Origin: Megalopta genalis
Taxonomy: Eukaryota; Arthropoda; Insecta; Hymenoptera; Halictidae
DNA length: 64,000 bases
Direction of reading: 5' to 3'
Assembly (NCBI RefSeq): GCF_051020955.1
Contig: NC_135013.1
Location: 45,327,087 to 45,391,086 of the forward strand
Shown here: in pieces, positions 47,757 through 60,209 of the stretch
Layout of the letters: each line of letters opens with the position of its first letter
Position numbering within the stretch: position 1 is the stretch's first letter
The notes under the pieces: generated by a model
What the model was told of the DNA's origin: nothing
Seen by the model: only the letters and a program-made list of their open reading frames with translations
The model's database searches: none
Position numbers and translations under genes: made by a program

Positions 47757-47945
47757 CGAAAGATCACATAATTATAGACTCAAAGTAACTTTTACATTGT
47801 TACCGATATCTAAACGAAGACTTAACAAAATATTATATTTGTACATTTTTATTTTCTATTATTTCTAATATGGAAATTGTATACGAATGTGATGTTAACT
47901 AAAAATGTTAAAGACGCTTTGAGTCCGTAATTTTCCACACCACTG
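47757..47945. mobile_element. Small Tc1-type MITE, decayed left end
   Basis: The right end, read inverted, is CAGTGGTGTGGAAAATTACG then GACTCAAAGCG, with TA at 47946-47947. The left side carries CACATAATTATAGACTCAAA at the equivalent distance. About 190 bp, non-coding. Confidence 0.5.
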
Positions 47946-47947
47946 TA

Positions 47948-50900
47948 TGTATAACGTATATTTTATTTGCTATTATTATTGTAAAAATTCAAAACGTGTC
48001 CCTATTATTATACTTAAGAGTAATTTATGACTATGCTAACAGTGCAAGATATAAAAACAAATTACTATCTTATTTGTAGCAAGTATAGTCAGAATAGTGG
48101 GTTTTTCAGAAGTAGTTATTATAATACTGTTTTATATACTCCAATTAAGAAATTGAGGTCTACAAAACAGAAAATAATCACAAGGGATCAAATCAAGCAG
48201 GTAAGTAAGAAAAAATACTTTTTAAAGCCACAAGATTTTACGCATTAATCAGCGTTGTCTTAAAAGACTGGTAAAACAGATGACTTCCGTGTATTTTTAA
48301 TTTTAGAGAGAAAGGATACACAAGATTTACATGAAAAATTCATAAAATTCTGCGATGCATTACCAATTAAAATAATACACATAGTACACTCAATTATTTA
48401 AGCCAAATCGTATAAGAGAATCAAGTAACTAATAATTTTAATTGTAGAACGGTTATTTAACCTTTTTCGCATTATAAAGGCAGTTATAATGCAAGCAATA
48501 ATTGCTTATATCACCGCAACATAAAAACATGTAAAATCTCGTTTTGATTTAAACGCGTCGCGATCGTACCAGTGTATTTATATCTTTATCCATAGAATCG
48601 ATGCAAGTATACCGGCGGAATAGTTTGGGGAGTAAATCGTTGTTCCTCGTTCCCGTAAAATTTGTACAAAAAGTCGTTTCTGCAATTCAGTTTCGATCGT
48701 TACGTTCTCCGATACTGAAGGAGCCGTTGTTAGTATTTTCGTTGCTCGGTTCTTTTTCCACATAAAGCTGCACAAACGTGATTTCACATCATTGCGAAAA
48801 TGAAAAATATGGAAATATAAAATGCAATCTATTGCGAATGAATTAAACAAAAATACAATAGGGTAGTGGTAACAGTTACTGTGGGGTAGCTAATTATTGT
48901 CATTTTAGTTTATTTTCAAGCATAATTAACTTTATATTTATCGAATGAGTTGTATTAAATTTTTTTAGTTACATTCAATTAATGACTCATTTGTTAAAAT
49001 TAAACATCTAAAAGACGAAAGTTCTTAAAATACCATAAAAATGATTTGAATTTTTTTGCTACTGAATTCGCGAAATTTTCTGTAAAACTTATAGAAAAGT
49101 TTAAGAAAATGCTAAACGAAGAAAAATCAATATTCAGTTAAATAAATCATTGTAGGTAGATATCACAATGTTAACCGTTTTGATAACACGTATTAAAATT
49201 ACGTAAAAACAAAATAGTGATTATTTATTGGAATTTTTGTTTTTAGTTTGAATTTCTGTAATTCATTTACTGTGCACAGTAACTAAACCTATTTTTCGCC
49301 CGATGCGTTAATTATTGTGCCGCTTACCACAGAATAGGCCTACATAACCTTAAATATCATATCTTATATAATATTTTTAAACAGAAGAAATGTAAATATA
49401 AAGCAGCAATCTTTAACGTGAACTTTTAAATGATTTCTTATGATATTGCATAATTTTTATACAAAATAAAATTGATTAAAGTATGTTAAATAGTCAATTC
49501 TTATTGTGCACAGTTATTGAGGCTCAGTATCCAGGGAGGGAGGTACGGTAACTGTGATCTTTATAAAACATAGGTAACTACCTCCAAAGCATTTTTTTTC
49601 TTTCTGCTAATATTCAAGGAAGATTTAATATTTGTTTCATGGGAAAATTTACATCGATGAAGGAAACCTCGAAATTTACCTTTAAATTCTGAAGAAATGT
49701 CAATTAAATTGCTAAAGTCGTTTTTAATAGCGAAAACTCCCGAAGTCCAGCAACAGGGTGCAATAATTGACTCCTCTAACCGAATTCGTTTGAAAACTAG
49801 AACGTCTTACACGCCATACACATTTCTTTTAAAAATGACCTTTTCTTATTTCTATAATTTTGTACATTTCTAACAAATAGATCTAGTATTGTTTTATCGA
49901 AATTCTCACTAATCTGCAAGCAAAGTTTTGCGCCTACAATTTCGCGTTAATCTCTATGCATGATTAATGAAGATTCCTCGTGACTGCATTTACACGTTAT
50001 TTCAAAATTACGTAACATAGTGCAATCAGTAATCAGATATATACTAAATGGAACAGGAATTTCTCCAAATTTAACTTATGACACAGCAAATTAGAATGCC
50101 TTTCCATTATCTCGATACTATTTGCATATTGCTGTCAAGTTATTACGCTTACTACCGTGTTCAGATTTTTCTTAATATTCAAGCGAATCGTTAGTAACAT
50201 TTACCGGAGAATTACGCGGAGAATTTAAAAATATTTTAAGAAATAATAAATTGTTTTATTTATTAACTTAATATCTACTTATGTGAACAAGTTCGATCTG
50301 TATAATACGTAAAAAATTTCTTACAGTATACCGCAATCATTTTACTCCAATCACGTCTTCTAACAAAGCCCACTGTTTTATTTATTACTTATAATGATGT
50401 AAGTGTATATATTAGTGTATATTAGTGTACATATTAAAATTTCCTTAGCATCTTCTTACACGCTAGAAACATATAGGATAACTCCGGAAGAGTTCGGCCA
50501 GCAGGAGAGACCGGTCGGTCAGTGTAAATATCTCGCAACGACGACGCCATTGTGGCAACGGCGTTGTGATAAAAGTCGGAAAACACTTTAATAAATTGTT
50601 TGTCGATCACGTATTGCAATTGTCGCGAAACTGTGTCCTAATCTTGCAAATTGCGTTTAAAGCTTTAGGCGGATCTGAAAGCTTTTTCACTAGTATATAT
50701 TCTTAGCAGTAATTGTCAGATAGGTAAGTTTATTTACACTATTTTAATTTCAAGGGACATATTATGCATAAAACTACTGTATAACCTCAATAGTACGCAT
50801 GTATTCATTTCTATTTTATACTAAAAATGCGGTCGATCTCTCCCGTAATTCTGGTATAGACTAATCATATTAATCATACTAATCACACTAATCCGGAAGA

Positions 50901-51029
50901 GTTCGACTACATTAATTGCTCCGTCCTTCAACGGAATTTTTATTCTTCCTCTATTCAGTTTTCTTCAAAGCGAATTTGTTTTCTTCTCAAATTGGAAATA
51001 GCTTAATTTCCAAAGAATTCCAATTTGTC
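47948..51029. other. AT-rich spacer
   Basis: A strong donor-like CAGGTAAGTAAG is at 48198, at the end of a 58-codon frame without a known domain, and may be chance. A 14-bp word, TCCGGAAGAGTTCG, occurs at 50483 and again at 50892. No gene is assigned. Confidence 0.4.
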
Positions 51030-51401
51030 ATGGTCAGAAAACGCGGTAGGCAACTTGCAAACATTATAAATAGTTTAGAGAACAGTCAGACAAAGAACAA
51101 CAAAGGAACTATAAAGAAACATAGGAATGTTTCAATTAAAAGGGGGAAGAATGTAATGAAACGTAGAAAACAATTAGGACAATCATTCAAGTCAAACACA
51201 GATAATTCAGTTTTACAAGAAAATGACATGTCATTGGAAGAATGGAACCAAAATGAATGCGTCAGATGCAGAGAAAACTATTTTGAAGCCATAAAAAGTG
51301 ACGACTGGCTTAAATGTATGAGGTGTAGTCGTTGGTATCACGAGGGATGCTCGAAATATGAGAATTTTTGTGATTTATTTGGGAAGCTGAGAAAAAAATA
51401 A
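51030..51401 (+). pseudogene. Zinc-finger C terminus of a pogo/Tigger-like transposase
   Basis: The frame from ATG 51030 (124 codons) is lysine-rich at first (KRGKNVMKRRKQLG) and ends with a cysteine array: ECVRCRENYFEA, DDWLKCMRCSRWYHEGCSK, FCDLFGK. This resembles the PHD-like zinc finger at the C terminus of insect pogo/jerky-type transposases, whose last motif is normally FC-x2-CG; here one terminal cysteine is missing (CDLFGK). No DDE core is found upstream. Either a truncated transposase or a spliced last exon; truncation is more likely. Confidence 0.6.
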
Positions 51402-51403
51402 TA

Positions 51404-51786
51404 TAAGAATTACTTTATTTATTTATAATACTTTCTATAAGCTACAGTCAAGGCTATTTTTCGAGGTCGCTCCACCCGTAATAAGTGGACACTGGGTAAG
51501 ATCTGGGTAAGAGCTTCCACTTACAGTATTTTTGTTTCAGAATGGTAGTATATATTTTAATTTGACGCAAAATATTGTTTATATATATGTTAAATTTCTG
51601 AATATGTATGATGAATATGTGATTCTGAAAAATCACAGCAATACGATTCTTTTTTCAAAAAGTGGTCGGGCTTTTCCGAACTTACCCCACATAATTTAAT
51701 TTAGATTAACTATGTAGGCACAGAGAGTATACAACATGCTGAACTCAAATTATGAATTATGTATATATGTATGAATTATGTATATA
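51404..51786. other. Downstream spacer of the zinc-finger remnant
   Basis: Contains a TACAGTCAAGGCTATTTTTC stretch at 51443 that resembles a transposon tip but has no partner, and a GTGGACACTGGGTAAGATCT stretch at 51486. No gene. Confidence 0.35.
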
Positions 51787-51788
51787 TA

Positions 51789-52393
51789 CGGGGTGAGTCA
51801 TGTAACTTGCTCATTTCATGTAACTTTTAAATCGCGCATCCAATTAAGAAGTGTTAAATACAAAAGTTATAGAGTTTTAAGCGTAGGAGGTGACGATGTA
51901 ATTACCTTTTTTGTAAATAATGTAGTTTTCGAAATTTCAAGATCAACTTCCTTTTCTTCAATGGGAAAGTATACTTTTCTCATCGTGGATCAAAAGAATA
52001 TTGAATTTCAAGTTAAAAGTATAAACTCATGATAAGCCTAAACCTAATTTTAAGATAAGTCGATCGAAGGCTGTAAGCCGCGCGACATCGTCAAAGAAAA
52101 TGTTCACTGGCTAAAATCTCGTTATCCATTAACTTTAGAACGAACATAGGTCTATACTTTCCTACTTAAAATTTAATATCATTTCGATGTATAATGGGCA
52201 AAATATGGTTTCCCGTTTTGAAAAAGAAGTTGTCCTTAGAATTTCGAAAACTACGCTATTTAAAGAAAAGGTGAATACGTCGTCACTTCCCCTCCTTAAA
52301 ACTGTACAACATTTGTATTTAACATTTTTTAATTAGATCTATAATTTAAAAGTTACACGTGATGTACAAGTTATATACATATGACTCACCCTA
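51789..52393. mobile_element. Foldback MITE with GGGTGAGTCA ends (605 bp)
   Basis: CGGGGTGAGTCATGTAACTT and the complement of TAGGGTGAGTCATATGTATA lie between TA pairs at 51787-51788 and 52394-52395. Inverted similarity continues through AGAAGTGTTAAATACAAAAG, GAGGTGACGATGTAATTACC and AGTATACTTTTCTC into the interior, so the element is nearly all arm. The frame across 51778-52032 is not a gene. Confidence 0.85.
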
Positions 52394-52395
52394 TA

Positions 52396-53449
52396 TATGA
52401 TACGTATTTCTTCTGAATGATGTTTTGTCATTAGTCTACGAGCGAGCTATTGGCAAACTCGCGCGTATAGTTGTCGAAAGCTTATATAGTTACCGAATTT
52501 CAATGGCTTTGAAATATGTTATAAAGGTCTGGTGGCAGAGTTGCTGATAGGAGGCGGCAAGAAATTCGCACGGACTTTTGTATGTATGATCGGGCCGGCC
52601 TAACGGCCGTGTGTATTATCATGTCGGCCGATTGCATAATTGAGATTCCACTGTAGCAGAGAAAACGATCGAAATCAAGACCGGAACAATGTCGCTACTT
52701 ACATTTAGCTTGTCTTCCAGCATGAAATGTCTACCCGACGTACGAAATATTTAAATCCCGAACTGCTTTGATTTCCTGTAGACGTTCCGCGGCCTTCTTT
52801 CGGCGTATCTCGTTCCTCGGGTCAGGATTATCTGATGATATTATTCTTCAATTTGGATTAAATTCTTGCACTGCGAGGAACGACTTTCCCAGCTCTTGAC
52901 GGATCAACCAGAGCTAGGTGAGAATCAAAGAATGGTGAACCATGCCGACTAGATTGATCCCCGTGCATTGACAAATGGATTTTCCGAGAAATTTTTTACC
53001 TTCCAAACAAAATCCTCGGGATTTATCGAAACACTAAATTGCTCTGGTGAAAAAGTTTTCGGATTGTGTCGTTCAAAAAATACTGCTTTGCGTTGCGCAA
53101 TGATTACTCTTGAATAAACAATTTTAAGTAACTGACGTATAACATTTCTGACGAGATAGACAAGCGCAATAACGAAGAATGTGAAGGATTATTTACAGTC
53201 GACGAAACATTGTTTCATCAGGGTCTTTCTAGCGCGAAGAATTTATTCAAAGTACTAAAACGAAGAAATATCAATGACATTTAACGAAAAATGTAATGCA
53301 TGTTTTGTACTTAAAATTAATACTTTTGCAAATAATATTCTCTCTTTTGCGTTCGATCATATTCAAATCGTTTCCAAATCAAATGCACAACTTTTTGCAA
53401 ATAAAATTAAGTCTTTCACAGATCAAAATAGGCCACCTCTTATTAAATT
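52396..53449. other. Spacer with a GC-richer block
   Basis: 52450-53060 is less AT-rich, with a local GGCCGGCCTAACGGCC near-palindrome at 52592. No domain, exon or repeat end is recognised. At 53380-53411 CTTTTTGCAAATAAAATTAA is echoed in inverted form at about 53750-53775. Confidence 0.4.
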
Positions 53450-53636
53450 TTTAAATTTAACATAAATTTAGTAGTCATTTATAAAATAAAACAAATTTCA
53501 TTACAAATAATTGATCTCCATTAATCTTCAGTAATTAGTTATTTTAAATTTAACATAAGTTTATGTAGTCATTTATAAAATAAAACAAATTTCATTACAA
53601 ATAATTTACCTCCATTAATCTTCAGTTATTAGTTAC
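53450..53636. repeat. Tandem duplication of a unit of about 93 bp
   Basis: The two copies (53450-53541 and 53543-53636) both run TTTAAATTTAACATAA, GTAGTCATTTATAAAATAAA, ACAAATTTCATTACAAATAA and CTCCATTAATCTTCAGT. Differences are a few substitutions and a short indel. Confidence 0.88.
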
Positions 53637-55341
53637 AAAATGTCTTTCAATCTATAAATTACATATGAATTTTATTAACAACTACAAATAAGTGAATTTA
53701 ATTTTTTCAAAACGGTAAATTTGATTTGAAGGAGGAGAGTAAGACCTGCAAAATGGGTAATTTTATTTGCAAGAAGGTGAATATGATCTACATGACGAAT
53801 AATTTTAAGTGCAGAAAGAGGTAAATATGATAAAAAAACAATTAATTTTGAAAGCAAAACCTATAAATTAATAAACTTGGTTATAAAAGCAGAATATTTA
53901 TTTATTCTAAAGAATACCAACTTCCGTTGCTTTTCTTCTTTCTCCCTGACATCTTAGACAATTATTCCTCATTATTATTAATTATTATTTTGCACCAGGG
54001 AGTTGCATATGTCTAATATGCCTATCAGACTTTTCAATAACGGAATTTAAGTCGAATTTTGAAGTATATAAATATGTATATTCACAAAAAAAACAATTCT
54101 CATGAAAATACACAATCCATTAATAGAGAAAAAAAACGAAAAATCTATTGGAAGCTTACGAAAATCTATCAAACACGCGACAGCAATGAATTATAACATT
54201 TATACACGTCTCTGCAAGGTGGAACAAACAAAGTTCCGATCCATAATTTCGACGAGTTTAACGCCACCATAAATAAAAGAAACAAAAATTTTATAAAATT
54301 TAACAACATTCGTCTGAATTTTTCAGCTGCATGCGCATGATTAATGACGCACGAATACATCGTGAAAATGAACATGGAAAAGGGATGCTTGTATATGCAT
54401 GCAAATCGAAAACAGTACAGGTTAAGTTCTCCGTAAGCGGTTCGCTGCACTTCTATTGCATATATATTGTAACAACCGTTGCATTAACACCCAACAAGTC
54501 GAGACCGCCGTAATCCAGGCATTAGCGTCATTGATTTACGAGGGACTAGTGCCAAAACTTTTTCATCCAGTTAACGAGCACCGGAGGTCATGCCAAGTTT
54601 GAATTTTAGATAACTGACAATATTTTGGACGCAATTCGTTTCGATTCTTTTATTGTTAGTATTACGATGATTCCCCGTCAACAACCTCGGACCACTAATA
54701 AATTTTCATATTCTGAACCGCCTTGAGTGGAAATTTGCAGTTTCACGTTGCGCGCAAGTATACTATTGTGTACATAATTAATCGTAACATAAAATATATT
54801 CGGATGATGTTAAATAGCGTCAGAACTTAAACGGTGTGTATAATTACAGTTTCACTAACAATTTGCATGAAAAGATATTTTCACATAAGTACTTGCGAAT
54901 AATAAATTGTTTACTCTTGCTCAGTGGATGTTTCATAAAAAGAGGTGGTAAAGCGTCTGTCAAATTTTCGATAAACGTGTAATCCATAAGAACTTCAAAA
55001 GACGAAGTAGAGCAAAAAACCACTGAAACGAATACAATGTATGCTTTGAAATTTATACATAACGTACGAGCATATGTAGGACAACACAGAATCGAGAAAA
55101 GAAATATATAGACGTATCAAATTATTACGTGTTAATAATAAATTAATCCCAATTATTACGTGTCCTCTTGGAATTTATTGTATAACATATATCTAGGTCA
55201 GCATAGTAAAATGAATGATTCACGGAAAAAAGACACGTACGCTTATACATCCAATGTCTCAATTGCTTCGTTGGTAAGATACACTCGCGTCGGTATTTAT
55301 GTTGACACTTAAGATTCTATTATAAATGATCAAAAATAAAG
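53637..55341. other. Spacer
   Basis: No gene is recognised. 53690-53860 contains inverted echoes of motifs at 53350-53420 (GATCATATTCA, TTGCAAATAAAATTA). Confidence 0.4.
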
Positions 55342-56307
55342 TTAATGACATAAGTGTAAGAGCTTGTTGATTGTGTAGATGTGTTTATTGAAGTTTAACA
55401 AAAAGAAGAAAATACATGAAATGCAAACTAATTCCTGTACATTTACAAAATTATGTAAAAAAGCAACATGTTTAATATAACTGAAGACGGAAAATATGTT
55501 TACATTCGAATTTAATGCACATCTTACATTACTGTAATTTTTGGCTCTTATTACTTTTATCAGGCAAGTTGGCATACTTCTAATTAATTCTTTCAGCGTA
55601 GCGGAGCTTATTTCGTTCCATTTGATCTTCAATGCTTCTATAAATTTTGATTTTATATATTTTTTAGTTACAGTTATTCGACGATCTAATTCCCTCCACA
55701 AATGCTCGATCGGGTTCTTCGGGGCTTTGAGGTGGCCGTGGAAGCATATTTATATTAATGATTTTAAAAAAATTCTTTTACAACCCTTGAGGTGTGCTTT
55801 GGGTCTTTGTCTTGCCGAAAGACGAATGACCACCTATTTCTTTCAAATTTATGCATCAAAGAAAACAAATTCTCCTGCAATAATTCAACATTCTTTGAGC
55901 CGGACAGTCTCCCTTCAATTATTGCAAAATTTCGAATTCGATCGTTATTAAAACATAATGAAGCAACTTCCATGTTCCATGGTAGGAGGTTCTGGCAAAT
56001 CTTAAACGCTTCGCAACATTTACTTTCGAAATATATGGTCTTTTTCGTCATATACAGTCATGCAAATTACCTTCATTTATACGAGATTTTATTTTCGTTA
56101 TTCTAATGGATAAACATAAATTTTTTATCATTTCTCTGTTCCAGTTAAATTTTCTGGTCTCCCACTAATATTTATTTTTTGAAATATCATTCTTACATCT
56201 TCTCTTGAAATACTCAAGTCCATAGCAATTTTTTTCAAAGATTTGTCATTTGCTCGATGATTATTTTTTACTCGTTCTGTTGCATTCAATTCTCTAACTT
56301 TTGGCAT
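55342..56307 (-). pseudogene. Tc1-like transposase, minus strand, internally deleted
   Basis: The ATG at 56307 (minus) opens MPKVRELNATERVKNNHR and KSLKKIAMDLSISREDVR, a helix-turn-helix N terminus, ending at a stop near 56118. The central region with the second DNA-binding helix and the first catalytic acid is missing. From about 55985 to 55764 IIEGRLSGSKNVELLQENL and FRQDKDPKHTSRVVKEFF carry the second acid. After a frameshift, KNPIEHLWRELDRRI (near 55690-55735) carries the third, followed by a normal C-terminal tail to 55342. The usual S-P-D-L before NPIE is altered. No convincing terminal inverted repeats could be paired. Confidence 0.85.
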
Positions 56308-58980
56308 TTTGTGAAAAATTGCCTATTATGATATAAAATATACCATTTAATCTTCCTTCGATAGAAAAACATACAAATAACTAACTACAAACCTAATACT
56401 CTAATCAAGAAATAAAATTTAATACATGTAAACTTACTTTCCGATTATAGAATAATTCAAGAATAATACGAACAGTTCTACTTCTACTTCGATACTGATG
56501 CATTGTTGATGCGAGGGAAACAATAAGATAATATGTAAGAGTAATAATAATAAGAATCAAATGTGTAAGAATACCTAACAATCCAAGGTGTCACATAAAT
56601 ACCAACGCAAGTGTATTTACAAAAGTGGTTTCATAACCAGAAAAGATCAAAAGAATCCTATTCGAACGAAATTTGAAATTTCCCTTAATATCGAAGTTGA
56701 GAGAAGTCGGAAAATATTTAAAAGTTCGAAACGCAAACGATTCATCAAACACTCTTTTTCCGAGACCTGTAAAGGAAAGTTCCGGCTTCTTTAATTACAA
56801 CCATCAAGAAATATTCAGATTGGCTTCCTAGAGTTGAATGATAAAAGTTCGTCGAATCTAGCTGGGAAGATTTTCAAATTGTACTCACTGAAAAACATTT
56901 AAATTTGTTTCATGATGCGATACGAAGTAATAGTAAAGTTCTGTAGAAACACCCGCCATTTTGTCTGTTATAAATATTTCGAAATGTCCTTCAGTGAAGA
57001 GCTAGATAATCTAATATGCTACAATAATCTTGACTTCTTGCCGTGCCATTGCCTTTTCTTCTGCTTTACAGAGACATTCATGCGTTTGCATTTGCACCTA
57101 ATTACAAATCGTTATCGTATCAAGCATAGCAGTAATAGACGATAGCAAAATTCAAATATTTAGAAACGTCTCACGAGTTATTTCCTTTCTTTTAATATTA
57201 ATCTAATTATTGGTTAGATCTTCAATTTATTTGCTGGAATGAAACGGATACAACGAATCGTGTTATGTATTTCATAAATCCATTTCAAAACTTCGCTACA
57301 ATTTTGAATTACGCTTATTTTATATTAAAAAAAACTCTCATTTTTTATATTTTTTATTTTGTTCGATTCTCGTGTTAGTGCAGTAAGATCAATTGCGAAA
57401 TATTTTAATGCATCTTCACTATTTAATTATATTGGATTCTTCGGAATGTTGTTTCGTTCTTTCACGATCAAATAAAACACGATTTTTTAATATCTACAAT
57501 AAACATTTTTCTGGTAGCTTTGAAACCTTATGCTCGTAGAAAACCTTTTTTTATTGGCAAAATTCTGAATTAAGTGCTTTTTTAAATATACTTACAAAAT
57601 GAAATCTTTTCGAAAAAAGCAACAACTTTCCGAACGAGCCATTATAATAATTAAAGAAATTATGCTAATATTATTCTTTTTGATTCATAAACATTCTAAA
57701 CTTTTATTCATAAATCTGTAATTGCAAGGAAGAGTATCGTATGTCACATGTTTTCACTTTTGAGATATCGTCGCTAAAACTTGTGGTCACTAATTCCTCG
57801 TATTAGTACCGTTTCAAATTACAACATTGGTTTTTATAATTTTTGTTCCTAATAAATGCGTAAATTCTATATTCTGCAGTTCAAATAATGCATAAAGTTA
57901 ATCTATTTGAAATCGTGACGTGCGGCATTTTTGCTTACAGCCACGGAAATATCTATGTTCCACTCGATATCATCAATTTAAAAAAGAGACAGAATGTACG
58001 CTTTAAAAAATTGAAAAAAATATACATAAACGTTAAAGCAGGTTAATGGTACCACGTTCGCATACATATAGCCCGATGGTTGACCTATCCAATGACACCA
58101 AATTGAAGCAGAGTGATCTTTCAGTGTTTTCTTTTCTACATTGTTCGAAACGAAAGTACTCCTTCCATACCATCTCTCCCCTATCTGTGATGAAGGTGTC
58201 TAGATTGCAACAGGGATCGATACTATAAGCACTTGTCGGTAGGAATTTTTTTTGTTGTGCTCGGAGCGAAGCCCGCGATTTTCATTCTAACGATCTGACT
58301 GAATTCCCGTCGTTGCGGCAGAAACACGGCGAAGACCTTCATTCAGGTTCGATTTAACTTTGCCGCTGGCGTACCGTCGGAAGTTAAATTAGTAATAGGA
58401 CCGACCAACAGAGTTGCATCATCCTCCAACGAGAGACATTCATTCTAGGAGGAGAATGGTAGTCGCATAAAGGTATTATCATGGAAAACGTAAATGTTGC
58501 AATTTCCTTAACATTATTAATTTATCCCTGGAATATCTTGCCCCACCGAGGAAACTTTTTAAATGTTTCGAATAATAGAGGCGACTTCAATGCCTCTACC
58601 TAAAGAACCGAGACAACGGCTCACCTTAAGTACACGACCCTTCGTTGTAAATCTACTGAGAGCTTCAAACGGACGCTGTACTTTACTGTTCGAAAACATC
58701 GCAGGAACAAATATTTAATAGTTATATTAAATTTGTTGCGTTATAATTGACATATACGCTTCGCTGTTCAATCATTTTTACAATTATATAATATACAGGT
58801 TATATATGATACAATAATCTACATTACATTATACATAATTTACATTATTTTTTTTTTATACACACATTTTCTTCAAAGTACTTTTTGTTCCTGGTAAAAT
58901 ATTTCAATATCCGTTCAGATGGTCGTTACTTGGTACATTTCTATCGATGTATGTTTCGAGTCTACAATTTTGTTATGGGA
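56308..58980. other. AT-rich spacer
   Basis: No gene recognised. 58260-58690 is richer in GC without a supported frame. Confidence 0.4.
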
Positions 58981-59210
58981 AATGTAGAGTCTCGTGCCGA
59001 GGATATTAACAACTCGTTCGGTTCAACAATAACGAAATTTATTGAACAATGTTTTATCCCGCACTTGTCGCCGGCCGATTCAACATTGGGCGACTATTTC
59101 AACGGATCCGTGGTTGGGAGTTGGTCGGTTTAACAATATTTGGTCGATTGCCGTTTATCGATAGCTCGCTCGAATGGTTGTGAAGTCGCGTCTTAATTCG
59201 TGTCCCTTTC

Positions 59211-59242
59211 TTGTCTCTATCGTGTCTCTATCTTGTCTCTGG
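59211..59242. repeat. Three short tandem units of TTGTCTCTATC type
   Basis: An 11-base unit repeated almost perfectly three times inside the LTR-like segment. Confidence 0.7.
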
Positions 59243-59351
59243 TCTGTCTTTCGTTTGTCTCGCTTGCTGCTTCGGAGTATCGTCCTTTTATCGCCTCGCG
59301 GAATGCCTCGATAAGGCCCCGTTTGGGGGAAACGTCATCCCCATTCGCTGA

Positions 59352-59424
59352 TTGACTTGAGGGAGGAGAATCTTCTCGTTAGATCCCCTCTTCGGCGGAG
59401 GACGCAAGCCCACCCTCAAGTCAA
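59352..59424. repeat. 73-bp hairpin inside the LTR-like segment
   Basis: TTGACTTGAGGG at 59352-59363 pairs perfectly with CCCTCAAGTCAA at 59413-59424 around a GC-rich 49-base loop. Confidence 0.85.
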
Positions 59425-59749
59425 TGTTGGGGAACTCCCAAAAAATGCCGAAAACGGTTGAGACTCCCGGAGCGAGACGTTACCCCGAAGCAGCATGACG
59501 ACGTGGGCCCAAATGGCCCGCCGTGGATTTATGGCCCTTGGCCTGGCGACGGTCCCGATGGCTTAAGGGGGCGACCGATTTCGCGAAACCCGAGATCGGG
59601 AGCATCTCGAGTGGTCGCACGTGCGGCGCAAGGGATGCGGACCCTTGGTCGCTGGTGGTCTGTGGGGACGGCGGCATGTGTCCTTTCGGGACCGTACAGG
59701 AAAAGTACTAGAATTGAACGATAAAGTTTAATATACGTCTGCTCAACAA

Positions 59750-60207
59750 CCGGAGTACTCGAGTAGCCTTATAGGAGAAGAGGATATAGAGTGTAAGAGA
59801 GACTAGAAATTTTCCAGACAATTAATAAAAATAATATTTTATTGTAATAATAAAAATAAAATATATAATAAAATATATATAAATATATAAATAAGACAGT
59901 AATGTAATGTAAGGGCTCATCACAGGGGTACCTGGGTACCTCGGTTATGGAACAACAATTTTAGTCGACAATTTTGGTTATTAACATAAGCGTTCAATTT
60001 AAAACATTTTTGTAAACCTTACGTTTAGGGGAGCAAGCTCCAATGTCCTTGACCTTGACATATGTTGTTAAGATTCAAAAATATAGTAACCGTACCTGTT
60101 TCGTTACTAAATATCATTAATAAAAAAATGTGGTGGACTTGGTGATGAGCTTTCTTCTCTGCGATTTCGATGATTTTTAACAGGTTGAGTTCTGTGTCGG
60201 TCACACA
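59750..60207. other. Spacer
   Basis: AT-rich low complexity at 59825-59900, then GGGGTACCTGGGTACCTCGG at 59926. Nothing else recognised. Confidence 0.4.
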
Positions 60208-60209
60208 TA

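Larger units (their letters stand above)
58983..59748 (-). mobile_element. Probable solo LTR of a retrotransposon
   Basis: On the minus strand the segment starts TGTTGAGCAGACGTATATTA and ends GACTCTACA, so it has TG...CA limits. It contains a TATA-like GATAAAAGG (59284-59292) followed, about 240 bases on, by an AATAAA signal (59038-59043), the order expected of U3-R-U5. It is clearly more GC-rich than its surroundings. I see no primer-binding site or coding region next to it and no matching 5-bp target duplication, so limits are tentative. A GC-rich host promoter is the main alternative. Confidence 0.38.

Noticed and set aside
48027..48248. 58-codon frame ending at a perfect splice donor (CAGGTAAGT)
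   Set aside because: One donor consensus is expected by chance in a window this size; the peptide has no known motif and no acceptor partner could be identified.
51778..52032. 84-codon frame
   Set aside because: It lies in an arm of the foldback MITE at 51789-52393.
53274..53465. Plus-strand frame with internally similar segments (LSFAFDHIQ, LFANKIKSF)
   Set aside because: The similarity follows DNA-level repeats (TTTGCAAATAAAATTA) also found inverted at 53690-53860; repeat-derived, not a gene.
55541..56106. Plus-strand frames of 104-136 codons
   Set aside because: They are antisense shadows of the minus-strand Tc1-like transposase.
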